From the IMG/VR virus record IMGVR_UViG_3300021378_000024, positions 1 through 60,879 of that record: a DNA stretch of 60,879 nucleotides, one strand, 5' to 3'. Positions within the stretch are counted from its first letter, which is position 1. Each line of letters opens with the position of its first letter. Below the pieces are notes generated by a model. That model ran no database searches. It saw only the letters and a program-made list of their open reading frames with translations, and had not been told where the DNA came from. This document shows, piece after piece, positions 34,447-42,142 of this stretch. Source of the DNA: a virus. The position numbers and the translations under genes are program-made.

Positions 34447-34638
34447 TTACTGATCCATAAACCGCTTTTCCAGCTCCTTTATGTCTTCCTCGACCGTAAG
34501 ATACGCTTCGTGTTGCGCCGCCGCCCGTGCGTATGCCACATAATCTGGGGCCCCGCCCTGCACCATGTAAGACGCTAGGTCCTCGCGACGCTCGGCAATA
34601 CGGCGGTACAGGACGCCAAAGACTGACTCTTCCATCAC
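34447..34638 (-). CDS. Small head-region protein, 63 aa
   Basis: EESVFGVLYRRIAERREDLASYMVQGGAPDYVAYARAAAQHEAYLTVEEDIKELEKRF is a short helical protein seen after the portal gene in many marine phages. It overlaps the portal stop by 4 bases. Role unknown. Confidence 0.7.
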   Translation of the reverse strand: MMEESVFGVLYRRIAERREDLASYMVQGGAPDYVAYARAAAQHEAYLTVEEDIKELEKRFMDQ

Positions 34639-37148
34639 TCACCCTGCCTGTTGTCTGTGCGTGTGGTCAGCCCCTGCACCGCGGCCTTGCTGAGTTCGGT
34701 GCCGGCCTTGATGGCCTCGCGGGTCTCTGCACTGTTGTTTGCCGCGATCTGTGTGGCGAGGCGCACGCCCACGCGGGCCCCTTCGCGCTCATCTTCCGAG
34801 GCGATGCGCTCGCGATCGACCTCGATCCGAGCGGTCTTGTCCGCCATGTCGATCTCGAGCTTGGCTTTGTCGAGCATCTTCTGGTGCTCCAGCTCCGCCT
34901 CCTTGAGCGCTTGTGCCCGCTCCTTGATCTCCAGCTCCTTCAGCTGAATCTGCGTCAGCGGGTTCTGCATCTCCTGCTGGGCTTGCTGCTGCGCCGCCTC
35001 GGCCTGATTGCGCTGTAGGAGTTTTCCGGCGGCCATGGCCGTCGCCTGCGACAGCTGCACCTCGATGTCCTCTGGCAGGGGCTCATTCTCCGGCGGCAGC
35101 GGCACGCCGAGCTGCTTCTCCAGCTCCTTGCGGTACTGGAACGCAACGTGCTCCGTGATGTGGGCTGCCATGGCGTTCTGGATAGCCGCGGCAAACGGTG
35201 ACTGGCCGACGATCTGCTGCAGTTTCGGGTCCTGCGCCGCCGCCATATGGACGGCAATGTGTGCATCGTGGTCCTGATACAGGAACGCTTTGATCGGCTC
35301 CTGCTTGAGCATCGCCATGTTCTCGCTGACGGGGTCTTTCGGCCCTATGTCGTCGGGGAGCTTGATGATCTCGTCCGCATCTTGGATGCCCATCACCTCC
35401 AGCATCTGCCGGTGGAGCTTGCCCATGTCGTATAGCTGGGGCGCCTGTTGAGCGAGCTGCAGGGCCGCCTGATACTGCACGATGCGCTGGGCCATGGTGG
35501 CCGCGTTGGGGTCCGACACCGGGATGACGTCGACCTTGGAGACGTCAAAATCATCCGTCCGGCTGAACTCCCCGCCCACCTCGTACTGATATTCCCCCGG
35601 CATGAAGTCGTGCACCACCCGGGCAAGGATGCGGAGCTCCTTGTGCATCGCGGCGTGCATGCGGGCTTGGACGCCCGACATGACCTTCATCGACCGCTCC
35701 ATCAGCGCCAGAGTGGTGCCCACGGGCGCGTTTGCGCTCATGTCGCCCACCTGAATGTCAGCCACGGAGCCGATGCGCCGACCCTCCTCGACGATATTTC
35801 CGAGCAGCTGGTAGAGCACGCTCGACGGCTCTTTGAACGGCAGGGGGAAGATATTGTCCCGGATCGTCCCGCCCGGGATGTCCACATCCCGGAACTCGCC
35901 CGGCGTGAGCGGGCCATTGTCGCCCTTGATACGCATCCCGCGAGCCTTGAGACCGGCTGGCAGGTTAGACAGCGTCCCGGCGTCCACCAGCTGACGCATG
36001 ATGGAGGTGGCCGACTTGGCCAGACCGCCGATCAGGTGGATGAGCCCCGTGCCGTAGAACCCGAGGCCCGGCAGGTAGGGGTAGTGCACGAAGTGCATGC
36101 GCTTGCGTTTCTTCGGGTCGTCATCGTACCAATTGCGGCGGATGGCCAAGATCGTGCGCGACGTGAGGTCGATTGTCACCACGTATGGCCGTGCGATGCC
36201 GTCTGCGTCTTCGAACGGCTCCGGCAGGTCGATGTCCACGTGCATCTCGATAAGCGTATGGCGGTCGTCGTCGGACAGCGCCACGTCGTTGCCTTCCAGC
36301 TCGTCGTACTTCTCCTGAATGTCACTGCGCTCGGCGGCTGGGGCTGGCAGCTCGACGTCTCGGTAGAAGCCAGACACCTGCAGTTTGCGGACCTCATTTG
36401 GGTCCTTCTTCATAACATGGCTATAGCGCGGGCAGGCCTCGATGCTCGACGCCCCGTAGGCGATGACGAAGTCCTCGGCCGGCACGAATACTGCGACCGG
36501 GCGCTCCATGAGCGGGTCATAGTAGATCTTCTTAAACGCAGAGCCCGCCAGCGGCAGCCGGAACGTCATCTGCTCCATTTCGTCGCGATACTCGACCATC
36601 TCCTCGGTGATGAGGTAGTTGAGCTCGCTCTTGACCCGCACAGACTGCTCGAACTTCTCGCGCGTCATCTTGCCGATGCTCTTCGTGTTGACCGGCCCGG
36701 CGGCTGGCAGCAGCTCGCTCATGGCCTGCGCTTGGAATCTCACCACGCTCTCGGCCAGCATCGGGTGGAACACCCCGGACGCCCCTTGCCACGGCTCTGC
36801 GCGGTCCTCGATCTTCATGCCCAGCAGGTCGAGGCCTTTTATATAAGTCTGCGCCCACTCCTTGCGGCTGCCGCGGTCCGTCATGAATGCGTCCACGAGG
36901 TCGGCAGCCAACGACTCCAGCTCGCCATCTTCGAGAATTTCGGCGAAATTCGTGTCGTGCTCGATATCGAGCGTTTCGACATCGTCGTCATTGGACAAGT
37001 TGTCGCCGAACTCGATGATGACTTCACCGTCCTCCGTGGCCATTGTGGTCACGTCGTCCATGTCCGGCATCTCGATTTCGAGCTCCATAAGGTCAGGATT
37101 CTCGCCAACGGCGAAATCTGACGGGGTCATGGTCTTGGTTACAGCCAT
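34635..37148 (-). CDS. Portal protein
   Basis: An 837-aa protein encoded right after large terminase. It has acidic N-terminal residues, a core with PWQGASGVFHPMLAESVVRFQAQAMSELLPAAGPV and FRLPLAGSAFKKIYYDPLMERPVAVFVPAEDFVIAYGASSIEACPRYSHV, and a Gln/Ala/Glu coiled coil near the C-terminus (about 700-800), as in long P22-type portals with a barrel. It forms the DNA entry channel and terminase dock. Confidence 0.88.
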   Translation of the reverse strand: MAVTKTMTPSDFAVGENPDLMELEIEMPDMDDVTTMATEDGEVIIEFGDNLSNDDDVETLDIEHDTNFAEILEDGELESLAADLVDAFMTDRGSRKEWAQTYIKGLDLLGMKIEDRAEPWQGASGVFHPMLAESVVRFQAQAMSELLPAAGPVNTKSIGKMTREKFEQSVRVKSELNYLITEEMVEYRDEMEQMTFRLPLAGSAFKKIYYDPLMERPVAVFVPAEDFVIAYGASSIEACPRYSHVMKKDPNEVRKLQVSGFYRDVELPAPAAERSDIQEKYDELEGNDVALSDDDRHTLIEMHVDIDLPEPFEDADGIARPYVVTIDLTSRTILAIRRNWYDDDPKKRKRMHFVHYPYLPGLGFYGTGLIHLIGGLAKSATSIMRQLVDAGTLSNLPAGLKARGMRIKGDNGPLTPGEFRDVDIPGGTIRDNIFPLPFKEPSSVLYQLLGNIVEEGRRIGSVADIQVGDMSANAPVGTTLALMERSMKVMSGVQARMHAAMHKELRILARVVHDFMPGEYQYEVGGEFSRTDDFDVSKVDVIPVSDPNAATMAQRIVQYQAALQLAQQAPQLYDMGKLHRQMLEVMGIQDADEIIKLPDDIGPKDPVSENMAMLKQEPIKAFLYQDHDAHIAVHMAAAQDPKLQQIVGQSPFAAAIQNAMAAHITEHVAFQYRKELEKQLGVPLPPENEPLPEDIEVQLSQATAMAAGKLLQRNQAEAAQQQAQQEMQNPLTQIQLKELEIKERAQALKEAELEHQKMLDKAKLEIDMADKTARIEVDRERIASEDEREGARVGVRLATQIAANNSAETREAIKAGTELSKAAVQGLTTRTDNRQGE

Positions 37149-37197
37149 TTCTGGGCCTCCTGTGCCGCGGTGGCGGCACTATAGCAGCGGTCAGGTG

Positions 37198-38763
37198 TCA
37201 ATAATAGCCCTCGCGCGGCGGGGCGTAGTCTGCGGAGTCATCTATCTCATCTGTGGGCAGCGCAAGGAAGCCGCCTTGGCGAAACCGCAGCAAGGCCTGC
37301 ACCGTCGAGTCGACGTGGTCGTCGTGGGGCCCGAACGGGAACGCAGCGATCTCCTCCACAACCTCTTCCGCCCAGCGCCGGTCCGGCACCCAGACAAGAC
37401 CAGAGGCGATTATGTCCGCCACGCTGTTGAGGCGGGCCATCTTGTCGCCCGTGCCCCGGTGGGGCGTATACTCCTGCACGGGGAGGCCCGTGCGTCGCAG
37501 TTCTTGGTACAGCGCCACGCCGGCAGACTTCTTCTCCACGATAAACCCGTCGGGCTCCCACCGGGCGTATTCCTCCAGCGCCATGCGCTTTAGCTCCGGG
37601 AACTCGAACCGATCCTTGACGGCATGCAGGAGGATCAGGTTGTGCGTGTCGTCCTCCTCGTTGAGGAACACCCCCCACACAGTGAGGGACGTGTAGTCCG
37701 CACGGTTGTGCGTTTCTGCGGCGGCGTCCAGTGACATAAGTATATAGTCGCACGGTGGGGGTTGGTCCCGCTCCCACTGACGCCACCATTCCCGCTTCAC
37801 GATCGCCGCTTCCTCAGCCGTGGGCTGCTGCTGGTACTGCGCATTCCACTGGAACACGGGCATGCTGGCCTTGGTGCGCAGCAGGGCGGGCACATCGAAG
37901 AACTCCGGCCACAGCGCCTTCTGTATGGGCTCCCCGGTGTCCGGGTCGTTTGCGTCGAGGAGAGCCGGGAACTCGAAGACCTCGTACTGGTCCGCACCCT
38001 CGTTCTTGGCCATGTCGCCGACCACGCGGCCGATCAGGTCCTGTGGTGCCCACCGGGTGTGCACGATCGCCACGGCCCCGTAGGGCATAAGGCGGGTCCG
38101 GGCGCCGAAGGTGAACCACTCGTAGGCTTTGTCAAACACGCCATAGTTGCCGTTCAGGATGTCCTGCTCGGAGTGCGGGTCGTCCACCAGCAGCAGGTGG
38201 GCACCACGGCCGGCCAAGGCCGAGCCCACACCCGCGGCGAAGAACTCTCCCCCTTGGTTTGTGTTCCACCGCCCGGCACTCTTGCTGTCGCTGGCCAGCT
38301 GCACGCCCGGGAAAACCTCTTGGTACGCAGTGGTGGAGATCAAGTTCCTGATTTTACGGCCAAAATCCACGGCGAGGTCCGTGGTGTGCGACACCAACAT
38401 CACCTTGTGGGACGGGTTCCTGCCCATATACCACGCAGCGTAGTAGATCGACACGAGCTGGGACTTGCCGTGCCGCGGCGGCACCGACACGCAAATGCGG
38501 TCTTTGCGCCGGGCCTCAATATCCTCGAGCAGGGCGGCCAGCCGCTTGTGGTGGGCACCGACCTTGTAATCCCCCTGTATATGGCAGCAGAAGGCGATGA
38601 GATCGTCACGTAGGGTTTGCACCCTCTGGCGCTCCGCCAGATCGCTGACGATTCCTTCGAGCTCCGTGAGCTCCTCCTCGTCAAGCTGGTCAATGTTCGA
38701 CAGGAGCAGGTTGATGTCCTCCGCCGAGAACCCAGAGTCAAGCATCAGAAGACTCAGCGTCAA
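37198..38763 (-). CDS. terL: Terminase large subunit
   Basis: A 521-aa packaging ATPase-nuclease. Walker A VPPRHGKSQ (95-102), coupling region, Walker B LLLVDDPHSE (D194, D195), and a C-terminal RNase H-type nuclease beginning ILMSLDAAAETHNRADYTSLTVWGV. The annotated ATG overlaps the upstream gene by 26 bases; an in-frame ATG at 38745 (MLDSGFSAED) is an alternative start. It would cut concatemers and drive DNA into the head. Circular closure of the contig fits headful packaging. Confidence 0.92.
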   Translation of the reverse strand: MTLSLLMLDSGFSAEDINLLLSNIDQLDEEELTELEGIVSDLAERQRVQTLRDDLIAFCCHIQGDYKVGAHHKRLAALLEDIEARRKDRICVSVPPRHGKSQLVSIYYAAWYMGRNPSHKVMLVSHTTDLAVDFGRKIRNLISTTAYQEVFPGVQLASDSKSAGRWNTNQGGEFFAAGVGSALAGRGAHLLLVDDPHSEQDILNGNYGVFDKAYEWFTFGARTRLMPYGAVAIVHTRWAPQDLIGRVVGDMAKNEGADQYEVFEFPALLDANDPDTGEPIQKALWPEFFDVPALLRTKASMPVFQWNAQYQQQPTAEEAAIVKREWWRQWERDQPPPCDYILMSLDAAAETHNRADYTSLTVWGVFLNEEDDTHNLILLHAVKDRFEFPELKRMALEEYARWEPDGFIVEKKSAGVALYQELRRTGLPVQEYTPHRGTGDKMARLNSVADIIASGLVWVPDRRWAEEVVEEIAAFPFGPHDDHVDSTVQALLRFRQGGFLALPTDEIDDSADYAPPREGYY

Positions 38764-39313
38764 TAATGTCGTCCCCCGCAGGGGGTGGTGTCACATCACG
38801 GAGCCGTGATAGCTTCTCGCGCAGCTTGGCACGCAGGTCGTCTGTGGTCTGGTGTGTTACCGTGACCTCGCTGCGCTCCGTGAAGAGCCCCACGTCCGTT
38901 ATTTTGCCCAAGAGTTCTAACGCTCTGATCCTGATGCGCGGGTCCGGGTTGTCCGTCTCCTGCACCAGCTTGTTCATCACCAAATGGCGCACCTGAACGG
39001 CGTCCTTTACGATCTCGTGGCCGAAATCGCTGAGAATCTCCGCCGTGAGCAGCACCGCGGCCGGTGGCATGGCGCCGAGACGGGCGGGCGTGGCCGCCGC
39101 CGACGCCAATAATGGGTCCGTTGCGTAAGCAGTGGCCAGCGAAGCGGCCATTCTCTTATCTTCGGGGGTGGGGTCTAGCTCCAACCCATGCTCCGCCAGC
39201 AGGCGTGCGGCGTTCGCAGCAGCCTTTGCATTGCGGATGAGGTCCTCGTGGCCCGCAAGATCGTCTTTGGCGGGCACTGGGACGCCGGAATCTATGTCTA
39301 GGTGCAGTGCCAT
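38738..39313 (-). CDS. Terminase small subunit-like protein
   Basis: A 191-aa helical protein, first of the late operon and overlapping terL. RMAASLATAYATDPLLASAAATPARLGAMPPAAVLLTAEILSDFGHEIVKDAVQVRHLV and the C-terminal RSEVTVTHQTTDDLRAKLREKLSRLRDV match small-terminase candidates of marine podoviruses. DNA recognition at packaging start is inferred. Confidence 0.65.
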   Translation of the reverse strand: MALHLDIDSGVPVPAKDDLAGHEDLIRNAKAAANAARLLAEHGLELDPTPEDKRMAASLATAYATDPLLASAAATPARLGAMPPAAVLLTAEILSDFGHEIVKDAVQVRHLVMNKLVQETDNPDPRIRIRALELLGKITDVGLFTERSEVTVTHQTTDDLRAKLREKLSRLRDVTPPPAGDDIIDAESSDA

Positions 39314-39402
39314 AGCTACATGGTAACATGCAGTGCAGTGGCGCGCAATATACTACCCATATAGGCAGTTCTGGGTCCCATATGCCCTATTTTGCATATT
39401 TG

Positions 39403-39451
39403 AGGGGGTGGGGGGACCCCCCGGGGGGTCTTTTTATCGAAGGGGGTGGGG
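39403..39451. promoter_or_regulatory. G-tract region with perfect GC palindrome
   Basis: GGGGGTGGGGGG leads into GACCCCCCGGGGGGTC (39415-39430) and TTTTT, then GGGGGTGGGG (about 39442-39451). It could be a rightward terminator-like hairpin or a G-quadruplex-forming tract. No upstream rightward gene needs termination here. Confidence 0.4.
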
Positions 39452-39577
39452 CTATGCCCGACCGAAATAGTCGGAAATGTGGCGTTGTTTGGCTGGGTTA
39501 ATATGTATACAGAGCGCGGGGCCGCCGGTCGTCTGCGGGGGTACCCCTCCGGTGGGGTCTGGCCAGACTGGGTTTCG

Positions 39578-39594
39578 TTATGCGTGGCGCATAA
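39578..39594. repeat. TTATGC palindrome, copy 1
   Basis: TTATGC-GTGGC-GCATAA, about 100 bases before the first rightward gene. Leftmost full copy of the family. Confidence 0.85.
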
Positions 39595-39632
39595 TCGCGC
39601 GCCAATATGCGGCCATGCGCTGACAGACACGT

Positions 39633-39659
39633 TTGACCGTGATATAAGTGTCTTATCGA
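39633..39659 (+). promoter_or_regulatory. Weak promoter/operator candidate before the first early gene
   Basis: TTGACC at 39633-39638 and TATCGA at 39654-39659, spacing 15, flanked by inverted AGACAC (39625-39630) and GTGTCT (39648-39653). The -10 match is poor, so this is only a candidate for the promoter of the 39698 gene. Confidence 0.25.
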
Positions 39660-39697
39660 ATCAGCAATAACGCTGACGATGTAACCGGAGCACTATC

Positions 39698-40219
39698 ATG
39701 ACTAACTCAATCGCTAATAACCCCGCAATCGCTGACGCAATCATTGCCACCGGCAAGGCTGAGGGCGGCGCCACCAAGGCCCACGCCGCTTTCTATGACA
39801 CGTGCGAGACATTGCACGGCCTCAATGTTATGGCCGACGACCTCAAGAGCGGCGGCCGTTACTATCAAATGGCATATGACCTGCTAGCAGAGTCGCGTTT
39901 GAACAAGACTGAGCTGGACACGTTGCGCGCTGAAGGCCCGATGAAGGCTGGCACGCCTAAGCACAAGATCGGCAACAAGATCGGCGCCGTTATGCGTAAC
40001 ATACGCAACAACCTGCGCAAGATCGAGGGAGCCGTCGCGGGCAAGCCAAAAGGCGAACCGGCCGGTTTCGTGGATCTTTGCATGAAGGACCTACAGGCGT
40101 CCTATGCTAGGGCCATGAAGGACCGGACAGGCGAACCGGCCGCAATCGACCATGCCGCCTTCATGGCGCACATCCAAGCCGCTGCCGACGTTCTGGGCAA
40201 GGCGCTTAAGGACAAGTAA
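39698..40219 (+). CDS. Early hypothetical protein, 173 aa
   Basis: The first rightward gene and a single-gene transcription unit with its own terminator. It is helical and basic in the middle (KHKIGNKIGAVMRNIRNNLRKIEGAVAGKPK), with an Ala/Asn-rich N-terminus. Isolation next to the control region and the strong terminator suggest an abundant early product such as a DNA-binding or host-takeover protein, but no family is recognised. Confidence 0.75.
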   Translation: MTNSIANNPAIADAIIATGKAEGGATKAHAAFYDTCETLHGLNVMADDLKSGGRYYQMAYDLLAESRLNKTELDTLRAEGPMKAGTPKHKIGNKIGAVMRNIRNNLRKIEGAVAGKPKGEPAGFVDLCMKDLQASYARAMKDRTGEPAAIDHAAFMAHIQAAADVLGKALKDK

Positions 40220-40226
40220 CGACACT

Positions 40227-40257
40227 GGGCGGCACCTTCGGGTGCCGCCCTTTTTTT
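40227..40257 (+). terminator. Rho-independent terminator after the 39698 gene
   Basis: GGGCGGCACC (40227-40236), TTCG, GGTGCCGCCC (40241-40250), then seven T. A very strong hairpin 7 bases after the stop codon. Confidence 0.93.
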
Positions 40258-40320
40258 GTGCCTTGGCGCGTCGCACCAGTTCCCCAGCATCAGGCACAGC
40301 GTGCGGCACGGGGCCGGTCT

Positions 40321-40350
40321 GACCAGTTCCATCCACAGCATGAGGCACGT
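40321..40350. repeat. 30-bp direct repeat, copy A
   Basis: Starts GACCAGTTCCATCCACAGCA and ends TGAGGCACGT. A degenerate, shorter relative lies at 40274-40300. Confidence 0.85.
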
Positions 40351-40401
40351 CGCACGGCCCGAAATCGGCCACAACCACAGCGCGAATCGCGTCTGGCGGC
40401 G

Positions 40402-40418
40402 TTATGCGCGGCGCATAA
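40402..40418. repeat. TTATGC palindrome, copy 2
   Basis: TTATGC-GCGGC-GCATAA in non-coding DNA, flanked by G and C so that the arms extend to 7 bp. Confidence 0.85.
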
Positions 40419-40452
40419 CGAAAAAATTCCGGAAAAAATGTCGCCGCAAAAC

Positions 40453-40508
40453 TAAGCTCCCTGCGCTTGCTAACGCTGCTTTGCTGCGTAGCGACGCTTA
40501 GGAGCTTA
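40453..40508. other. Imperfect long hairpin or cruciform
   Basis: TAAGCTCC (40453-40460) pairs with GGAGCTTA (40501-40508); the enclosed sequence (TGCGCTTGCTAACGC / GCGTAGCGACGC) is itself partly self-complementary. No T-run. It could be a structured RNA or DNA cruciform. Confidence 0.35.
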
Positions 40509-40550
40509 CCAAGATTTTCAAATCTGTCAACCCCCCAAACCGCAAAATCT

Positions 40551-40580
40551 CACCAGTTCCATCCACAGCATGAGGCACGT
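40551..40580. repeat. 30-bp direct repeat, copy B
   Basis: Differs from copy A only at its first base (C for G); the next 29 bases are identical. A TTATGC palindrome follows 6 bases later. Confidence 0.85.
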
Positions 40581-40586
40581 TGACTG

Positions 40587-40603
40587 TTATGCGCCGCGCA
40601 TAA
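40587..40603. repeat. TTATGC palindrome, copy 3
   Basis: TTATGC-GCCGC-GCATAA, with flanking G/C extending the arms to 7 bp; directly after 30-bp repeat B. Confidence 0.85.
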
Positions 40604-40653
40604 CGACGGGAACATCCTAACCCATTGTATCTACGTAATGTTCTCAGATCCAT

Positions 40654-40683
40654 GACCAGTTCCAGCCACAGCGTGAGGCCCGT
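40654..40683. repeat. 30-bp direct repeat, copy C
   Basis: GACCAGTTCCAGCCACAGCG then TGAGGCCCGT: three substitutions from copy A. Confidence 0.8.
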
Positions 40684-40699
40684 AAGCCGTTGATACTAA

Positions 40700-41080
40700 A
40701 CGAAAGTTCCCGAGTTTGCCCGAATGTTCTCGGCTCGGGAACATTTAAGTTATTGAAATCATTGGGAACAATAGCAATTGTTCCAATGTTCCCGGATTCC
40801 GAAGGTATACCCCAAGAAAAGTAAAAACGGAGTTCTGTATAAATGGTTATACACAGACGTTCGAAGCAAAAAAAGTCCGGATAACTTCGGAAAATGGGTA
40901 TTTTTGGAACAAAAGAACATTATGCAATATCAAGGACTTAGCATGACTCTATTATTATTATTATTATTCAAATACTTAACTACTACTACTACCATAACGT
41001 GCATAAAAAATCCTTTGTTTTCAATGCCCCCCAAATGTTCCCGGCCCCAAGAACAATCAGAACAATGCCCGGAACAATGC
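40700..41080. promoter_or_regulatory. AT-rich stretch dense in GGAACA/TGTTCC motifs
   Basis: About a dozen GAACA or TGTTC motifs in both orientations lie here, for example near 40705, 40725, 40738, 40765, 40779, 40787, 40906, 41036, 41050 and 41071. ATTGGGAACAAT (40761-40772) and AATTGTTCCAAT (40776-40787) form an imperfect dyad. Microsatellites ATT (40950-40967) and TAC (about 40979-40992) are present. Confidence 0.5.
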
Positions 41081-41084
41081 CATA

Positions 41085-41101
41085 TTATGCGCCGAGCATA
41101 A
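41085..41101. repeat. TTATGC palindrome, copy 4
   Basis: TTATGC-GCCGA-GCATAA, about 50 bases before the promoter at 41153. Confidence 0.85.
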
Positions 41102-41152
41102 TGTTACCACGTAAAATCTCACTTCCTATGTCAAATATCCTCCAGCTACATC

Positions 41153-41181
41153 TTGACATATAACGTGTTATATGATACACT
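41153..41181 (+). promoter_or_regulatory. Strong sigma-70-type promoter with embedded 18-bp dyad
   Basis: TTGACA (41153-41158), 17-base spacer, TACACT (41176-41181). Inside lies CATATAAC-GT-GTTATATG (41157-41174), a perfect dyad with 8-bp arms lying between the -35 and -10 boxes. A repressor bound here would block polymerase. It points at the rightward accessory genes that begin at 41833. Confidence 0.6.
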
Positions 41182-41295
41182 CGAAGAGTGTTGTGTTTGA
41201 TGGGCTTGGTCGCCCGTGCTATTTGACATTGCTGCTCGCATTCTGCCTTGTCCGCCTCGCGCGGCATCGCGGTTTGCCCCTCTGCTAGGCTTCCA

Positions 41296-41312
41296 TTATG
41301 CGTCCCGCATAA
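41296..41312. repeat. TTATGC palindrome, copy 5
   Basis: TTATGC-GTCCC-GCATAA in the transcribed leader downstream of the 41153 promoter; no adjacent start codon with a ribosome site. Confidence 0.85.
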
Positions 41313-41452
41313 CCCCGCCGATCATGCTAGACGACCTGCCGACCTATTGCCTCGGGGTGACGAAAAAATCCCGCTGCGTTGTGCGTCACGTCTCACAAGA
41401 TGAGCCCCCTGCTTCCTTGCCGCCTTCCACAAGCGGCCCGGTTCACCACCTA

Positions 41453-41469
41453 TTATGCTCCGTGCATAA
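41453..41469. repeat. TTATGC palindrome, copy 6
   Basis: TTATGC-TCCGT-GCATAA, flanked by A and T (8-bp total arms with partial match); leader region. Confidence 0.85.
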
Positions 41470-41756
41470 TGGTTGGCTTACGCCGAGCACAATGCCCGGC
41501 GCCGCACCGGTGCGAAGTAAGCGCCAGACTTGCCTAAGAAGCTGTGTGTCCCCAAGGACAAAGACGTGCCGCCCCCAACCCGCGCCATGCGCGGGACGGA
41601 CAACCGACAAGATGCAAGACGGACCCGAAACACGGGCACGGACCCTCGCGATGCGAGGCCCGAACGAACATACAAAGCAGGCGTTCAACGAAACACTGCA
41701 CCATGCGGACTGACAACCCGCGCGGTGCTCGGGACAACACAACCCAACGCCGAGCA

Positions 41757-41826
41757 TTATGCTCGCCCCTGCATAGCAGGGGACAACCACACCACGCCGA
41801 GCATTATGCTCAGCGCATAATAGGAG
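41757..41826. repeat. Composite element: half palindrome, CCCCTGC hairpin, full palindrome (copy 7)
   Basis: TTATGC (41757-41762) with degenerate partner GCATAG, overlapping a perfect hairpin CCCCTGC-ATA-GCAGGGG (41766-41782), then CCACACCACGCCGAG and the full palindrome TTATGC-TCAGC-GCATAA (41804-41820) and AGGAG. Twelve bases separate the palindrome from the ATG at 41833. The same order recurs at 42645-42711. Confidence 0.8.
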
Positions 41827-41832
41827 ACCACC

Positions 41833-42129
41833 ATGACTACATTTGAAACGATCACCCTTTCCCTGCCTGCACACTGGCTTTGCCCTATCCTTTACGGCGA
41901 CACCAGCGGCCTTGACGAGGCCGAGGATCGTGCCTTTTCACGATGGCTGGACGACACCATCCGCGACATTGGTCACGGCACCCTGCCGACGATCGGCACC
42001 ATCAAGGACGACCCCTACTTCGCCCGGTATCACGACGCTGCCGAATACGGTGTGCTGGCGTGTGACTGCTACGACGTCGAGCTGTGTGTGCCTGCAACAC
42101 CAACGCCGATCGTTATGCGCGACGCATAA
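41833..42129 (+). CDS. Small conserved accessory protein, 98 aa
   Basis: TITLSLPAHWLCPILYGDTSGLDEAEDRAFSRWLDDTIRDIG then YFARYHDAAEYGVLACDCYDVELCV. This compact layout is typical of small proteins spread on plasmids and phages of proteobacteria, with no proven function. AGGAG precedes the start. Its stop codon TAA is part of the next palindrome (42113-42129), so element and gene end are interlocked. Confidence 0.75.
   Translation: MTTFETITLSLPAHWLCPILYGDTSGLDEAEDRAFSRWLDDTIRDIGHGTLPTIGTIKDDPYFARYHDAAEYGVLACDCYDVELCVPATPTPIVMRDA
42113..42129. repeat. TTATGC palindrome, copy 8
   Basis: TTATGC-GCGAC-GCATAA, overlapping the last codons and stop of the preceding gene; 13 bases before the ATG at 42143, with AGGAG between. 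Confidence 0.85.
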
Positions 42130-42142
42130 TAGGAGACTGACC

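Larger units (their letters stand above)
39314..39697. other. Divergent intergenic control region
   Basis: 384 bases between the leftward late operon and the rightward early gene. It holds G-runs, a perfect 16-bp GC palindrome followed by T5 (39415-39435), one TTATGC palindrome (39578-39594) and an inverted AGACAC/GTGTCT pair (39625-39653). No plausible gene is seen. Both operons should start here, but clear promoters are not obvious. Confidence 0.6.
40258..41832. other. 1.6-kb control/origin-like region without convincing genes
   Basis: It holds, in order, 30-bp direct repeats (40274-40683), three TTATGC palindromes, an AT-rich stretch dense in GAACA/TGTTC motifs (40700-41080) with ATT and TAC microsatellites (40950-40992), a promoter with operator-like dyad (41153-41181), then a long GC-richer leader with further palindromes. 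Open frames here lack ribosome sites and conserved-looking sequence. Its position between divergent arms and its repeats suit a replication origin or master control region. Confidence 0.55.

Noticed and set aside
35448-37121. 557-aa plus-strand frame opposite the portal gene
   Set aside because: His/Val/Arg-rich antisense shadow; the minus-strand portal is well supported.
40778-41101. 107-aa plus-strand frame in the AT-rich control region
   Set aside because: No ribosome site, homopolymer runs from ATT and TAC microsatellites (poly-Leu, poly-Thr), and it ends in a palindrome; it looks like chance.
41216-41713. 165-aa plus-strand frame after the 41153 promoter
   Set aside because: Pro/Arg/Ser/Cys-rich text without domain pattern, runs through two palindromes, no ribosome site.
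41530-41820. 96-aa plus-strand frame before 41833
   Set aside because: Ends inside a regulatory palindrome and contains its hairpin as coding; no ribosome site.
41804-41830. GCATAAT in the palindrome as a -10 box for the next gene
   Set aside because: The start codon would lie about 6-12 bases from the transcript start, cutting off the ribosome site, and no -35 box is at the right distance.
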